64,000 nucleotides of DNA from Undaria pinnatifida (Eukaryota > Sar > Phaeophyceae > Laminariales > Alariaceae). Where the stretch lies: positions 6,424,476 to 6,488,475 of the forward strand of contig JABAKD010000001.1 of the NCBI GenBank assembly GCA_012845835.1, given 5' to 3'. Below, one piece after another: positions 25,071-39,000 of the stretch; the stretch's first letter is position 1, and every line of letters starts with the position of its first letter. Both the position numbers and the translations under genes were made by a program. The notes under the pieces were generated by a model. It did not search any database and was not told the origin of the DNA. It saw only the letters and a list, made by a program, of their open reading frames with translations.

Positions 25071-26608
25071 GCAGTAGTACACGATACGAGCCCTTGTATA
25101 ATGCAACAGCTCTTTTTTGTTGTCTTTTTGCTGCAATGGCATACGTCAGCAGAACACCAACAGTTAGTAAGTGCGCGAGCCGAAGGCACACGCAGAAGAA
25201 GAATGTCGAGACACAGCAGTCAGCAGTGCGGTCAACAATTTAAAAAATAGTCGCCCAAGTATGGGAAGATGGGAAGGTATCATACACATCGTACTCACTC
25301 GTATGGGATGGAGGCAAAGGGCGAGAAGGCCCAAACCTCGACGGCACGACCTCGGGATGCCATGTGCTTGTTCTTCACATTTAAGTCATGTTCGCATTTG
25401 AACCCATCTACATCCAGCGCAACCAGTGTCCGTACTGATGCCTCATAAGAGAAGGTCTCTGTGGTCCCAAACTACGAGACAGAGATACACACTGCAAATA
25501 CAGCAAGGTGATGTGGCCATCATGCCATGCAATGCCAACCGCAATGAGCACGAGGGCAAAAAAACAAAATATGCCAGCTCACCAGACTATTTGCAGCAAA
25601 AAAGGGGGGAAAAGATGGATGAAAACTTTATTAATATTTAAATAGTTGAGAAAGAAGAAAAAACGAACAGCGAAAAGCAATCATACACAACGAGGGAAAA
25701 GGAACAGCACGACCAAAATGAAGAACCAAACACAACAGACAGACAGCAACCTGCAACACAGAAGATGACGCCACCCAACCAACGTCGGAGGCAGCTACCA
25801 TATTGGGTTTGGAATGACCCCACTGTCTGTAGGATTAGGATTGCCGCATGGTCTATCACCAGCGACCGGGTCTTGACGGCACAGCAGTGGTGCCAATACC
25901 GGCATCATCGCCCCCGTGCTGAATACAAAAATGAAGCCTAGCAAAAACGCATCAACAAAGAAGAGGAAACCAACCAGCCGGCGTCAGTGCAGCACCCAGA
26001 CCGGGTTCCGAATGCAACTACTCGAGGGTTAGGCGCGTTGCTGTCTGGTCTGCGCTCTACTTACTGCTGTATCTTCGACGGCGATTTCTAGGTCGATATC
26101 GTCGCCTCAACAGCCCCCAGGGGTACCCGAGAGAAAAAAAGCAGAAAGGGTGAAGCAGAAGGGAAAATAAGATAGGAAGAAGAGGGATGGAAAGGGCTGT
26201 GTGGCTTGGCATTGTTGTTATTTTCCTTAAAAGGCACCTCCGCTGTGTGTGGAGAAATTCGTCCATTTTTTGCCACGTGCAAGCGGCGCGTGATAAATCG
26301 ATCGCGCACGCTGCGGAGTACCAGGACGATTTTCCAACACACTCAGGCGGCTATTGTCATTCCGCTCGCGGAGACTTATTTGGTGCTTTCATGCATTCAT
26401 GGGGACGTTCGCTTAGTCGCTTGCTTGGGTGAAAGGGAATGGAGACGGGAGGCAACGTAATGGCGGGTGACTCTTTCATGGACTCCTCTCGCTAAATTCC
26501 AGCTGGTAAATTCCACTCTTCAGCTTTTGAGATTTACCCTCCGACCAGTTCCGCGGTGCAGCAGTACCGTAAGCGAATATTATCTCCCTGGAATATACTA
26601 GATGGTGC

Positions 26609-26740
26609 TAAGGGGAGTCGCGGAACTATCCTTCGTGAGGACATGCGCACCACGTAAGACGCGCGATCGGAGTATCACACACGCAGCTTGCAAAGATGAG
26701 CGTGAACAAAATCCTCGATCTCACAGCTGCCTGTTGTAGT
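26609..26740 (+). repeat. Dispersed repeat E, copy 3
   Basis: GGGGAGTCGCGGAACTATCC through GATCTCACAGCTG. Slightly diverged from the copies at 3353 and 23312. Confidence 0.75.
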
Positions 26741-26885
26741 GTACCTGGTATTTCTTTTTTACAGAAAAATGGGAGATGGCGGATGGGCCCTATCGCTGAC
26801 CCTCCCCCCCTATGTCTTGTATCTTGAGTACCATGTGTCACATGATACTACCAGGGTCAACAGGGTGATGCGAAGACGTTCGGCC

Positions 26886-27055
26886 TACAGTAGGTGGCCC
26901 TATATGGTACGGGTGTCCGATATTGTGCGGGTGAAATCGTTTGGCACAACGTAGACCCCTCTATAGTGGTCGGTTTTTACATAGTGCGGGTGCCCGGTAT
27001 AGTGCGGGTAAATTTTCGTGACACATACCCGCACTATATAGGGCCACCTACTGTA
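26886..27055. mobile_element. Tc1/mariner-style MITE with 20-bp perfect terminal inverted repeats
   Basis: Left end TACAGTAGGTGGCCCTATAT (26886-26905), right end its exact complement (27036-27055). The element is 170 bp and both ends begin with TA, the target of Tc1/mariner elements. Internal words ATAGTGCGGGT recur in both orientations. No transposase. Confidence 0.8.
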
Positions 27056-28088
27056 TATTCAACATGTGTACGAAAACTATAGGACCCGTTTTGACGGGGA
27101 CAAAAATTGACGCCTGTGGATCGCACCCGTTTATTGTACGTGTGCGTTTAGTTTTTTTATCATGCCGGTGGGGGGAGGAGGGAGGGGGGGGTTGCCTATT
27201 TACCAAATTCTTTTAGATCGCATAATGGATGGGAGCTACTGCAGGAATAGTGCTAGACGTAAAAAGATGAAGGCGGGGAGGCGGGGGGGGAGGGGCGGGG
27301 GCAGGGTTTAACTGGAAGTTGAACATCGTAAATACTTCGTATATACTTAACAGGATTAGCTGCAGGCATGGCTCGAGAGAGATGTTTTTGACGTGTGCCG
27401 TGGTTCCCCTCTGGTTTTCGGGAATCGACTGTGAAGGTTATCTCGATGGTTGTATTATATTGTGTGTCTACGGAGTGTAGCCAGCCGCAGAAGCGTAGCC
27501 ATCGAAGATTCGCAACTTCCAGCTCAAGTTTGCCAGCACGTTTTATTGGCAACAACAGCACAGCGGCACACCATTTTATTTTCCTTTTCCGTCCCGTCTT
27601 TTTTCTGATCGCTTGTTCTCCATCTCCCTTTCGGTAACTCAGATTCTGAGTCGCATAGCAGGCGCCCCCCCCCCCCTCCCCACTGCGCCGCATGCCTTCT
27701 TTTTTTGTCGAGAAGAGGTTAGCATGTTCTTCCCTTGTCAACTCGCGTCGAAATGTGTCCCCCTTCGTCTTGGAGAAAACCGGCAGAAAATAACCCAGTG
27801 GTTGTGGTACCTTGCGTGGTTGTTCTGCGGTATGCAGCCGGTCGCAGAAAAGGCGTACGAACCATCGAAGGTTCGCAGCTTTCAACTCAAGTTTTGCCTG
27901 CACGAAATATTCGCAACAACGGCACAGCAACTTTTTTTTTTTTTTTCTTGCTTTTTCACAGTAATCTGTTTTCTTCGACTTTTTGTCCGGGTTCCTTATT
28001 TTTCGTCGGTAACTCGGATTCGGAGTCGCATAGCGCTCCTCCCCCCCTTCCCACTACGATGCATACCTTCATATTTTTTTTTTGTTTT

Positions 28089-28322
28089 TCACACGTCGGA
28101 TAAATCGTCGATCCCCACTTGATGATCTAGGCATTTCAGGGAAGATCTGTATGGTGTAGCTCATGCTACCGGGTGGGAACCGTAAGATCTGTATGATCTA
28201 GCAAATCTTTCCTGGGTTTGATCTGTACTCCACAATACAGATCCTGCACAATGTCATACCGGGAGGTACAGGATCTACCGTAGATGATCTAGATGATCCA
28301 GATCGTGATCTGTCAGAGGTGT
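28089..28322. mobile_element. GATC-rich MITE family F, copy 1
   Basis: Begins CACACGTCGGATAAATCGTC and ends GATCGTGATCTGTCAGAGGT. Ends of the family are inverted repeats (ACACSTCGGACAGAT). Shares AGGGAAGATCTGTATGGT and CTACCGGGTGGGARCCGTA with copies at 35788, 38051, 42614 and 48325. Confidence 0.7.
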
Positions 28323-28509
28323 GCCCTCCGAGTCTCGATCACATGCGCAAATATTTTTTTTATTAACCACCGACCCCCCCCCGCCGCCGCTGCCACCGCC
28401 AGTGGCGAAATACTGGCTGTGCGATGATGATCGCGATGGATCTCATTATATCGTCAGCCGTTTGAGACCCCCCGGTCTCTATTCTCCGACTCTCGATAAC
28501 GCCCGCCAA

Positions 28510-28606
28510 TATTTTCTCGGCCAACCTCCAACCCCCCCCCCCCCCCTTGATAACGCCCGCCAATATTTTCTCGGCCAACCTCCAACCCCCCCCCCCCCCC
28601 CCCCAG
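28510..28606 (+). repeat. 48-bp tandem duplication with poly-C
   Basis: TTGATAACGCCCGCCAATAT through TCGGCCAACCTCCAACCCCC is repeated in tandem, each copy ending in a poly-C run; a partial third unit lies just upstream at 28494. Confidence 0.85.
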
Positions 28607-28734
28607 CCAATGGCGATCCATCAGCTCTGCGAAAATGATGACGATCTCATTACCTTGCCGCACGTTCGAAACTTCCAGCCCTCTGCTCTCTGATTGTCAA
28701 TAGCAGCCGACACGTTACTTAGACCAACCTCCGC

Positions 28735-28845
28735 CTCCCGCTCTCCCTCCCCTTCCCTTCCCTCCCTCCCCTTCCCTCCCTCCCCTTCCCTTTCCTCCCT
28801 CCCCTTCCCTTCCGTCCCTCCCTCCCTCCCTCCCTCCCTCCCTTC
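28735..28845. repeat. (CCCTT)n/(CCCT)n tract
   Basis: CT-rich short tandem repeat just outside the 29-kb gene. Confidence 0.9.
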
Positions 28846-29324
28846 TCGGTGTTGTTGACCTTTCTCTCTGCCGTTCGCGGCTGACTTTCAGTAGCTGGCT
28901 GATTGCCAGACACGGACCGCTTACCAGCGGGCGGCCCTGAAAATGGGTGATTCGATCGGATAAATTCTCTTACGAGGGTTCATAACAGTATTCAGTTTGG
29001 TTTTAAGTTAAGTAGTATAACTGTCCATCAGCGTCGTTTATCCGTACGGCCGCGGTGCATACATCTACATCCCTCTTAAATCCCTCTTCCCTCCGGATCA
29101 GCCCATTTTTTGCGCTGGGTGTGCGTAGTGGTGGTGGTTGTGGTGGTGGTGGTGGAAGCCATTAGTATTCGTGGTAGCTGCCTGGGGTAACTCTGGCACT
29201 ACGTGCTCTACTAAATCTACCTGTGGCACTTGATTTTCGGGTAGGGTAAATCAGTGTAAAGTGCGGAGAGGGGTGCGTTGAAGATTGTTCGACACCACGC
29301 CGTCCTAGTCGGGATCTGGAGAAA

Positions 29325-29840
29325 TCCTCCGCAGGCTCTGAGGCAGACCTAAAGCAGGGCTAATTGAGCTAAACCTCAGGCAGAGCAAAGGCAGGCCTAG
29401 GGTAGACCTGGGTCAGACTGGAGGCAAAGCTGAGTCGGAACTGGGTCGGAGCTGGGGTAGATCTGAAGCAGAGCTTGGGAGAAGTGGGTGCAGACCTAAG
29501 CACTGAAGGAGAGCTGACGCAGAAACCGGGCGGATCTGGGGCGGAGCTCTGGCAGAGGGGCCGCAAAGCTCAAGCGAGGCTGGGGAACGCTGAGGTAGAC
29601 TTGAGACAAAACGGAGGCATATAGGAGGCAAAAGTGGGGTAGAGCGGAGGCAGACCTGGGGCATCGCCGAGGCCAACCCGAGGCAGACGTGGGGCGGGCC
29701 TAACGCAGAGGTAAGTGGGCCAGACCCGGAGCAGGCCTGAGGCGGAGCTTAAGGAAGACCTGAGCCAGACCTGAGCCCGACTTGAGGAAGAACTTACAGG
29801 CTGGGCTGCGACTTAGGAAGACCTGAGCCATAGCTTCGCG
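29325..29840. repeat. Degenerate 11-13 bp minisatellite upstream of exon 1
   Basis: Dozens of imperfect GAGGCAGACCTG / GGGGCGGAGCTG units. It ends less than 200 bp before the start codon and so falls where the promoter or 5' leader should be. Confidence 0.75.
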
Positions 29841-30017
29841 GGAGCTTGAGCAGACCAGCGGCACCTCTGAGAACCGTAGCCGATTTTTGGTATCGTGAAG
29901 TTTTGCTTCGCTTGGAAGAAGGGGCTTGGCGTGCTAGACCGAAGAGAAGCGTGCGGCCCGGGGGGGGGGGCGGGGGGGGATCATCGTGGTTTTGTCGCGG
30001 GACACCTTTTGGGCTGG

Positions 30018-30077
30018 ATGGAGCTGCCGGTGCTGAAGCTTGTACTAGCTGCCGTCGATGCCGCAGTGCTTGGCCTG
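30018..30077 (+). CDS. Exon 1: start codon and first half of TM1
   Basis: ATG opens 20 codons, MELPVLKLVLAAVDAAVLGL, ending at a GTGAGA donor in phase 0. No earlier in-frame ATG is present in the open stretch that begins near 29895. The hydrophobic run continues directly into exon 2, as expected for a signal-anchor first membrane segment. The start is inferred; an upstream non-coding exon cannot be excluded. Confidence 0.65.
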
Positions 30078-33000
30078 GTGAGAGGGCGACATGCATTGGG
30101 CAGTAGTATGATGCGTGCCTGGCAAGTATAGTGTATTGTATTATATGTGCGGTACGGCAAAGTAAGACAGTTCTTATCGACGAGTTTTTTGTTTTGTTTT
30201 TCGCTACCGGTATGTTTCCTCTTTTTTATTTGTGGGAAACACAGGGCAGCAGGCAAAAGCCGGAAAAAAAATTGCCGAAACCCGGAAGGATTAAAACCGA
30301 ACCAAAAGACAGGAACGCCTCCGTAGGCCATGGCATGGTTTATCGTCGGGTGAAGGGTGCGTTTTTTTCTCGAAGTGGGTTCCTGAGTGGCACAGAGCTT
30401 CTCAAATTTGATGTTTTTTGCAAAACCAAAAAAAAACACCACTAACAACGGCAACAACGAAAACAACATGACCACCGCCAACACCACCAGAAACAACTAC
30501 TGTGAACCGTTGCTGTGCGTGTGCGGCGTCGTTGTACTTCCAGGTGGTGTTCCTGGTGGCGTCTAACTTCCGATCGCGACGACACGGAACTCGGTCTTGG
30601 GCGACTGCGTTCCACATCCTTGTCTTGTTGTGGCTGGTGAGTTCGCGATTCGTGGGTTTCTGGCAATCTTGAATTTTTGTTTGTGAACAATACATCTAAC
30701 TCACGGCTGACGTCCTTGAAATGTTTTTTATAAAATATGTATATACTCGTATATATATATGTTTGTTTTTTAACAGAACATTATGACCCCTCACATTATG
30801 AAAAAACTCACCCACATAGTATATTACAAGTACCAACAACGCAGCTTGTAAAGATGAGTATTGACCCGAAATTCGTCGAACTCACGGCTGACGTCCTTGA
30901 AATATTTCTATAAAATACATCTCACACCTTTTGATCGTTGCGTTGGGTTGAGTTGGGCTAGGTTGGGTTGGGTTGGGTTGGGTTGGGTTGGGTTGGGTTG
31001 GGTTGGGTTGGGTTGGGTTGGGTTGGGTTGGGTTGGGTAGGGTTGGGTTGGGTTATGATTGTTGTTGGGGTTAGGGTTAGGGTTGGGCTGGTGTGCGGCG
31101 ACACCGAACTCGCTCTTGGACGACGGTGTTTCACGTCCTGGTCTTGTCGCGGGTGGTGAATGTACGGTTCCTTCTTTTCTTGCCCGCTTTTTTTGTGTGT
31201 CTGTTTGCTTGCTCCCATGTTTGCGTGTTTGTTTGTTTGTTAGGTTGTGCCCTTCTGTCTGACTTGCTTGTTTGGTTCAATGTGGTTGTCTTTTTGTTTG
31301 GTAGGTTGTGCTAATATCTCCGTGTGCAACCTTTGCTTCGTTCATGCTTGAGGGCGTTCCACGGCCTTGTCTTGTTATGGCTGGTGAGCAAACGCCGGTT
31401 CATGCCTTTTCTTGCCGTTTATGTTCTGCTTATTTGTTACAAGTATGCTTGTAGTTATCGCTGTTGTATGTTGGTTGGCTTGGGTCGGGTTGGGTTGGAT
31501 TGGTTTATTGGGTTGAGTTGGGTTGGGTTGGGTTGGGTGGGGTTGGGTTGGGTTGGGTTGGTCTAAGGTTGGCGTTGGCGTTGGCGTTGGGGTTGGCGTT
31601 GGGGTTGGGGATGGGTTGGCGTGTGACAACACGGCACCCGCTCTTGGGCGACGGCGTTCCACGTCCTTGTGTTGTTTTGGATGGTGTGTACCAGTAAACG
31701 GTTAACGCGAGGTAGGGAGACAACTTTTTACCTGCGGTACTGGCTGCCCAACCGGTTTAGACTTTGCTGTCGAGAATCGATATTTCTCAATATATCGAAA
31801 GTTTCGACACACGCTGAACAGGTCACGATCTTTTAGGTCACCAGACCCGATATATAGTTGTCGACCTGCATCCTTAATGAGGACACACACCGGAGTATCA
31901 CACACAGCTTGCAAAGATGAGTTTGGACGGAATCTTCGATCTCACAACTGTACGAAGTGTATTAATATCACAATATTGTTTGATGGTATGTTCGTGCGCG
32001 ATTTGTATATTACGTATCGTGCAGGATCTGTGTAATATAGGTCTGACCCAGCAAGTATGTGCTACAGTAGGTCGTGCAGAGCATCCGGGCCCCGCACGGC
32101 AACATGGTCTATGGGCCACGCAGATCATATAAGACCAGGGATCTATTAGTATCTTGTCTGCTAGACATATTGAGGGGTATAATCTGTCCCATGATGTGCG
32201 GGAAACTTTCTACCAGGTACATCACAGCATCCACGTAGAAAACATATTGGAGGTTGCAAAGGGGTGAAACAATGCAGGGCTTGTCACGGGTCACGACCAG
32301 ACCCGCGGGTCGGGCCAGGGGCTTATGAAAAAACTCATGGGTCAAGTCGGGTCGGGTTAGGAGGTGTTTTATATCTGAATGGTCGGGTCGGGTCGGGTAG
32401 GGAGGTTTTCCAATCTCACGGGTCGGATCGAGTTACCCGGACCCGACCCGACCCGACCCGACCCGACCCGACCCGACCCGACCCGACCCGACCCGACCCG
32501 ACCCGACCCGACCCGACCCGACCCGACCCGACCCGACCCGACCCGACCCGACCCGACCCGACCCGACCCGACCCGACCCGACCCGACCCGACCCGACCCG
32601 ACCCGACCCGACCCGACCCGACCCGACCCGACCCGACCCGACCCGACCCGACCCGACCCGACCCGACCCGACCCGACCCGACCCGACCCGACCCGACCCG
32701 ACCCGACCCGACCCGACCCGACCCGACCCGACCCGACCCGACCCGACCCGACCCGACCCGACCCGACCCGACCCGACCCGACCCGACCCGACCCGACCCG
32801 ACCCGACCCGACCCGACCCGACCCGACCCGACCCGACCCGACCCGACCCGACCCGACCGGACCCGACCCGACCCGACCCGACCCGACCCGACTCGACTCG
32901 ACCCGACTCGACTCGACCCGACCCAACCCGACCCGATTCGACCCGCGATAGGTGACCCCATCCCTGAAAATCCCTGACATTATCTCTTACTTGACTCGTT

Positions 33001-36000
33001 TTTGTTTTACTTGAAATAGTTTCAGCACTAATTCATGCACTGTTTTGTTTGGGAAATGTTCAGCACTATTGCATGCACACACGCACCGCTCGCTGCAGAT
33101 TCTTCGAGGAATTTTCTGGGTCATGACGATCACAGCGGGAGAGCGTTGGCATGGGGACACGTTCTACCTACTCTACTGGCTTCCCAATCCGCTTCAGTTT
33201 GGCAGTTTCTCGCTCTTACCCCTATTTTACAGCCAGGTATGCCTTGTGGAAACCCGCTTCATAGCACGTTCTGGTATGGGGGCTGCGCAGGTTACATAGC
33301 GTTGTCAGGTATCATCCAGCATTGTTCGTGATATGAAGCTACCGGCTATATGTAGAGTGTTGCCGGTTTTGCGTCGTTTCCGGTCACAGTTCGCCGGCTA
33401 TAGAGCTCTACCGGCTGAAGAGCGTTTCCGGCTCGTGTAGCGGTACTGGATACATAGCGTTGCCTGCTCTGGGGTGTTGCCGGCAAGAATAGCCTAGAGC
33501 GTGACCGGCTGCAAAACTTTGCTGGTAATAGAGCCGGTGGGGTGCAACCCTATCCTCCAATCATGCCCACCCCCCGCGCGCAAGGTTGAACAATGTGCGG
33601 AAGTCCGCCTCAAAAAGCTCTCAGGGGTGTTTTGAACGGCACTTATCTGGCAAGATGGCAAGTTTATGGAAGTTTGAACTTGCCAAATAAGCGAAAACCT
33701 TGCCAAATGCTTTTAGGATGATTTCCGTCCTGCTTCATTACCAAATTTTTGGAAAGTGGGATTTTGCTGTTGATAGGGCTTGCGACACTGGCCGTGAGCC
33801 TCGTGTGGATGCGACATGGGTGTCGTTTCGAGCTGGTGGTAGAAAACATCACACTCAGTAGCCGCCCCAGCTTTTCACAGAGCACTTTGGCCGGGCTGGA
33901 AGGACTGCCAACCTCTGAGGTACATGGGCTGTGCCTGGAGTCCTTTCTGCGCCGGCGTATGCTCCATAGAGAGCGTCGGCGCGCCGTCGACTACCTAGTG
34001 CTGCTGCTTCTGCTCCTGCCAGGGGTTAAATCTGAGGACGTGATGATGAAAAAAGACAGCCGAATATGTGGTGTTTCACGATGGAGAAGGTTTTGGCAAG
34101 TTTTTCGCCAGTCTTCGAAATTTTGATTAGCCAACACTCACTATTTTTTTGTTTGCACTTTCATTCTATTTCATTCGGTCGTTACAAACGACCCTTAACA
34201 GGACGCAGGTCACCGGTCATGGTACTCGCCGAGCACCCCACGGCGCTTCGCGCCTTGGTGCATGCAATGCCTGCCTGGTCGGTGAAAACCCGACATGCTC
34301 CATCCCGGCATTGTAGGGATGCGAGGATTTTCGGCTATGCATGAAACGAGTATACCCCCCCCCCCTTCCCTGCGCCCTCTCGATTTGTTACCGCAGGTGT
34401 TGTCTTCGAAGCGCGAGTGGCGAGCGAGGAGCCGCATAATCGCCCCTGTGTACATAACGCTGGTGTCGGGCATGCTCTTGTACATGGTGGGGTGGACCAT
34501 TCTGACGGCGCTTCGAGAGCGGAAGGAGTTTCAGGTGACTAACGCCACTGACGCACTTGTATAGTTTCAACACACAGGTGCTGCTACTTCTACGGCTACT
34601 ATTTATACTGCTTCTGCTTCTTGTACATACGGCTATCACTATTGCTTGTACTCCTGCTGCCGCTACTTCTATTGCTGCTACTAGTACTAGTACTACGACT
34701 TACTTCTACTACTACGTACTACTACCACAAATCCAGAGGTTTCCATGGAATTTGGAGGCATTTTTGGTAAGGGGGATAGGAGACATTCCGAATTTCCCCC
34801 TAAAAATAATATTTCCTGGACCTCTACAAGAATAGTTTTCCGGTGATTACCGTTACCGGGAAACACGCATCGCTGCTAGTAACTGCCAGGTACGTGGTGG
34901 CCATCAAGCCCAGCCAACTCGCAGCTGTGATGATACGGGATTATCTATTGTAGGAATGGCGGTTCAGTGATGGCCCATCTATAACCCCGGTATGTGCCAG
35001 CCGAAACAACCGGCACTATAGAGGCAAGCGGCACTACTCCGCATGCAACCAAGGCTACGGTATTGTAGTATCATACTTACCATACTCTATATCATACCCC
35101 CTTTATTCACGTACCAGGTTTGAGCCCGACTGACACGGCTGACACGACTGACCCTGTACCTCGCTGACGTTATGCGAAATTTTTGGCGCAGCGTAGCTTA
35201 CCGATGCAGTGCGAATTAATGTCGCTAAATGAAAACATCCCGAAAGCTTCAGACCGCCAGCGAACAGGGGGGTCACTCGCGCCAGTGACCCCGAGCCACG
35301 GCGACCCCCCCCCCCCAAAACAGTGACCCCCCTGACGTAGCGCTTGGTGCAAGCAATGCCTGCCTGGTTGGTGAAAACACGACGTGCTCCGTCCCGGCGT
35401 AGCAGGTCTATGGCAATACGACTACGGTGATGCACGTGCTGAGTACACCCCCCTAACGTAGCCCTGATCATGCCGCCATCACTTGCTTCTATTCCAAGCA
35501 ATTTGACAGGCAGTCTAGCGAGCAACCGGCACTGCTCACTGGTTTTCCTTATCCGTGCCAAGCGATTTGAGAGGCATTATAGCGGGCAACCGACACTACT
35601 CCACCGGCACTGTAGAGGGGACTATACTGTACGGACCTAGCGCCCGACTACTGGATGCAGGTTGCCCCTGGCAGCGCTTGATCGCTCAAACGTAGTTGGT
35701 GCTCACTGGCTTGCCTTGCCCTGGTGTCTTCTAAACAGGTGGACAATATTGTGTAAACATGCTTTTTATTTGAGGTACAGATGGTGCACACGCCGGACAG
35801 GTCAGATTGTCTATCCTCACTTAGTGATGTAGATCTTTCAAGGAAGATCTGTTTGGTCTAGCTCATGTTTCCGGGCGGGAGCCGTACGATCTGCATGAAC
35901 CGGGATGGACCTGTACTGCTTGTATACATAGCCTGCATCACGTATCGTAGCGGCAGTTACAAAATCTGCTGTACATGATCTAGATCGTGATCTGTCGAGG

Positions 36001-39000
36001 TGCTAATCAATGCCGCCAAATATCATGTCCACCAGCGTGGATGCCGTTGCACTGCCCTAACTTTTGCCTTCCACCCCATGCCACCCCTGTGGTTCTCTTA
36101 CCCCCCGCTACGTTCCTTCCCTTTTCCTGCAGGCTTCCCACCGGCAGTGCCCAGCCGCAGACCCCAACGCTCGAAAACCCACCCGCGGATGCTACGAAAT
36201 GGAGTTCGCAAGCGAGGCGTTTCGGGTTTTGACGGCGACGTGCTTCTTTGCTCTGGCTGCCGTGGTGGCTGCCTCCGGGGTCAAGGTGAAATATGTAGAT
36301 GTTTTCACGGGTCATTGCGCGTCCCGCAGGTGCCGAAATACGATGAATCACGACTACTATAGTCGTAGTCGTGATTTAAATCGTGACTACGGGGACGTTT
36401 AGGAGTTGTCCCCGAATTTCAGTCCTTGCACTTTGCATGTTTCCGCTGCACCCGTCCTCTCCAGCGCAACGACAGCGAAGCCCTGCGGCTGTGAGTTTAC
36501 ATGCTCACCCTGGGGGTATATCACGCCGAAAACTCGGAAGACGTGGTGGCTGCAGCTCTCACAGCCCTCGAAACAGGCACCACTAGTCTTATTACCCCGG
36601 TCTTATTACCCCGACCTTCCCCATCCCTAGCCCCAACTCAAAGCCTAAACTCAAGGACTGAAACCCGGGGATGGCTCCTAAACGCCCCCGTTGTCGTGAT
36701 TTATATCACGGCTATACTATTTAGTCGTGATTATCTCTTCCCCCAAAAGGGAAATCGCGACTATGTAGTCGTGATTATCACTTTCCCCCAAAATCTCGCG
36801 AGGCGCGTCGGCTCGGGTCGGTAGATGCCCGAAATATCACGGGTCGGGTCGGATCAGGAGGTATTCGACCGTCCGACAGATCACGATCTAGCTCGTCAGA
36901 TGATCTAGATCACGTACAGTAGGTCCTGTGTCTGTGGTTATGATGTGTTCTGTACGGCCTTGCATACAACGAGGATAGATCCAACCGTGAGAAATAGAAA
37001 AGCGTTGATACTTGCGAAAATAAAGAATATTGGATTCCAACAGTTTCGGACTAAAAGAGTCCCGTCGTTCGGTTTTTTTTTTTAGCAAAAAAAAAAGGTG
37101 CTACCTCTGTCTTGGCGCGCGTCTGTACCCCCTTGACCCCTTAACCCCAAGAAACTGATCTTTGAGATGCGAAACTGCAACCCCACGAACGAAACCCCAT
37201 GGCCTAGGTATGCAAAGTATTCATACTTCGTCGAAGTGTTGCTAAATTTAAATCAGAAGTTGACCTTTCACCCCCAACTTGGGTTTAAGGAGCCCGTCAT
37301 TCGGAGAATTGGTACGTAGCCAAGAAAGGCGCCACCTCTATCGCGACACGCGTCAGTCGGTCGGTCGGTCGGTCGGTCGGTCGGTCGGTCTACTGGACAT
37401 TTGATTTTTGGCCGGTCAGACGAGAGCAGCTGCTATCGATGACACGGTTGTTTTCCTTCGACAGCAATGGTTGAAATATTTTGGGACAACACGAAGCGCC
37501 TTTTTGATGTTTGTTTTGTAACCCTAACGACCGCCGACCGACCGACCGCCTTGGACATGAACCGGGACTTTTTTTTTTTTTTCTTCCCGTGTCAGTGGCT
37601 GCCTACGGGGTGAATTTGAACGATTCCATTGGTTTGTTGAATGAGGGCTGTATAACAAACGACTTGGCCCACCATGGTAAAAAGGATGAAATACGGTTCA
37701 CTTCAAACCAGGGATGAGTATTACCGCTCCGAATTCGCGCACGGTGGGAACATTCATACGAGATTCTCGAAAACATGCCATTCTTGAAGGTTTGGAAGTA
37801 GCCCCTAAATAGACACGCCTCCGTACATTTGTTGGAATCCCCCCCCCCTCTTTTTTTTCCCCTATTTGCACAAGGGAGTGGTAGCAGTCAATTATCTGCC
37901 GTACTTTGTTTGCGATAGCGGTTCTTGAGCGTGATTCTCACAATAGCTCATTCTGCGGTATTGCCGATTGTCGGTGTATACCGATAACTTCCCTCTCAAA
38001 ATCTGCGGTAACAAGCATCCTTGTCTCTTTAGTTATTTCCGCCTGAGAGTACTCCACACGTCGGACAGATGACCAATTCGCACTTCATGATGCAGACATT
38101 TCAGGGAAGATCTGTATGGTCCAGCTCACATTACCGGGTGGGAGCCGTACGATCTTCATGATCTCGCAACTATTTCCTGGGTTGGATCTTTGCTCTTCAT
38201 ATACAGGTCCTGCACAATATCTCGTAACGGCAGGTAAATGATCTATTGTAGATGATCTAGGTGATCTGTACGATCTATGCGATCTAGATGATCTGTATGG
38301 TCTAGATTATTTAGATAATCTATCTGTATGATCTAGATCATCTAGATCATCTAGATTATCTAGATCGTGATCTGTTCGAGGCATGGAAATAGTGTGAGCT
38401 TTAAGGTGTATTGGGTTTTTGTGGGCTATCCACCGTTTTGTCGAAACTGGGCGTATTCGTAGAGAACACTTTGACAGATCGCCCATCTCTACATGACAGA
38501 TCTATTTTTTTTTTTATGGAAAGATGTGTACGGGGTCGCTCATGTTACCCAGTGGCAGGCATGCAGTATTGGCGCCCGCCAACAAGAAAGTGGCCGATAA
38601 GAACAATAAGAATGTGAAGCCCATTTTGGGGCGGACTCTACGCAAATCGGACTAGGAAATTGTGCTCAGTGGCGAGCGCTACTCGTGCACTAAATGATAC
38701 CAGGCATATAATAGCCTATGCTCAAGGTTGTTCAAGGGTGGTGTAAAGGAATTTGAGGCTCAGGCCTATTTTTGCGCGATCTTTAGGATCTAGCTCACCT
38801 CTCCGGGGTTGGATCTGTGCTCCATAGATGCAGATCCAGCAAACCATCTGACAACGGCAGATTCGGGATGTGCTACTAGATGTACTTAAAGATGGTCTAG
38901 ATCCTGGTCTGTGCGAGGTGAGGAAAACTCGTATTAATAGAAGACACTGTAGACACCGGGTTTACCCCCCATACACACCGCTGTGGATTGCGGCGATAAC

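Noticed and set aside
27253-27930. 225-codon minus-strand frame
   Set aside because: It spans a duplicated segment (TTCGCAACTTCCAGCTCAAG-type words near 27510 and 27860) and a poly-C run; no recognisable motif and weak composition.
32264-32980. Long open frames of 181-237 codons on both strands
   Set aside because: They are translations of the (ACCCG)n array, which is open in all frames that lack a stop in the pentamer.
33749-33905. Membrane-like frame GILLLIGLATLAVSLVWM in intron 3
   Set aside because: Hydrophobic, but exons 3 and 4 join in phase and match family order without it, and no suitable acceptor in phase was found.
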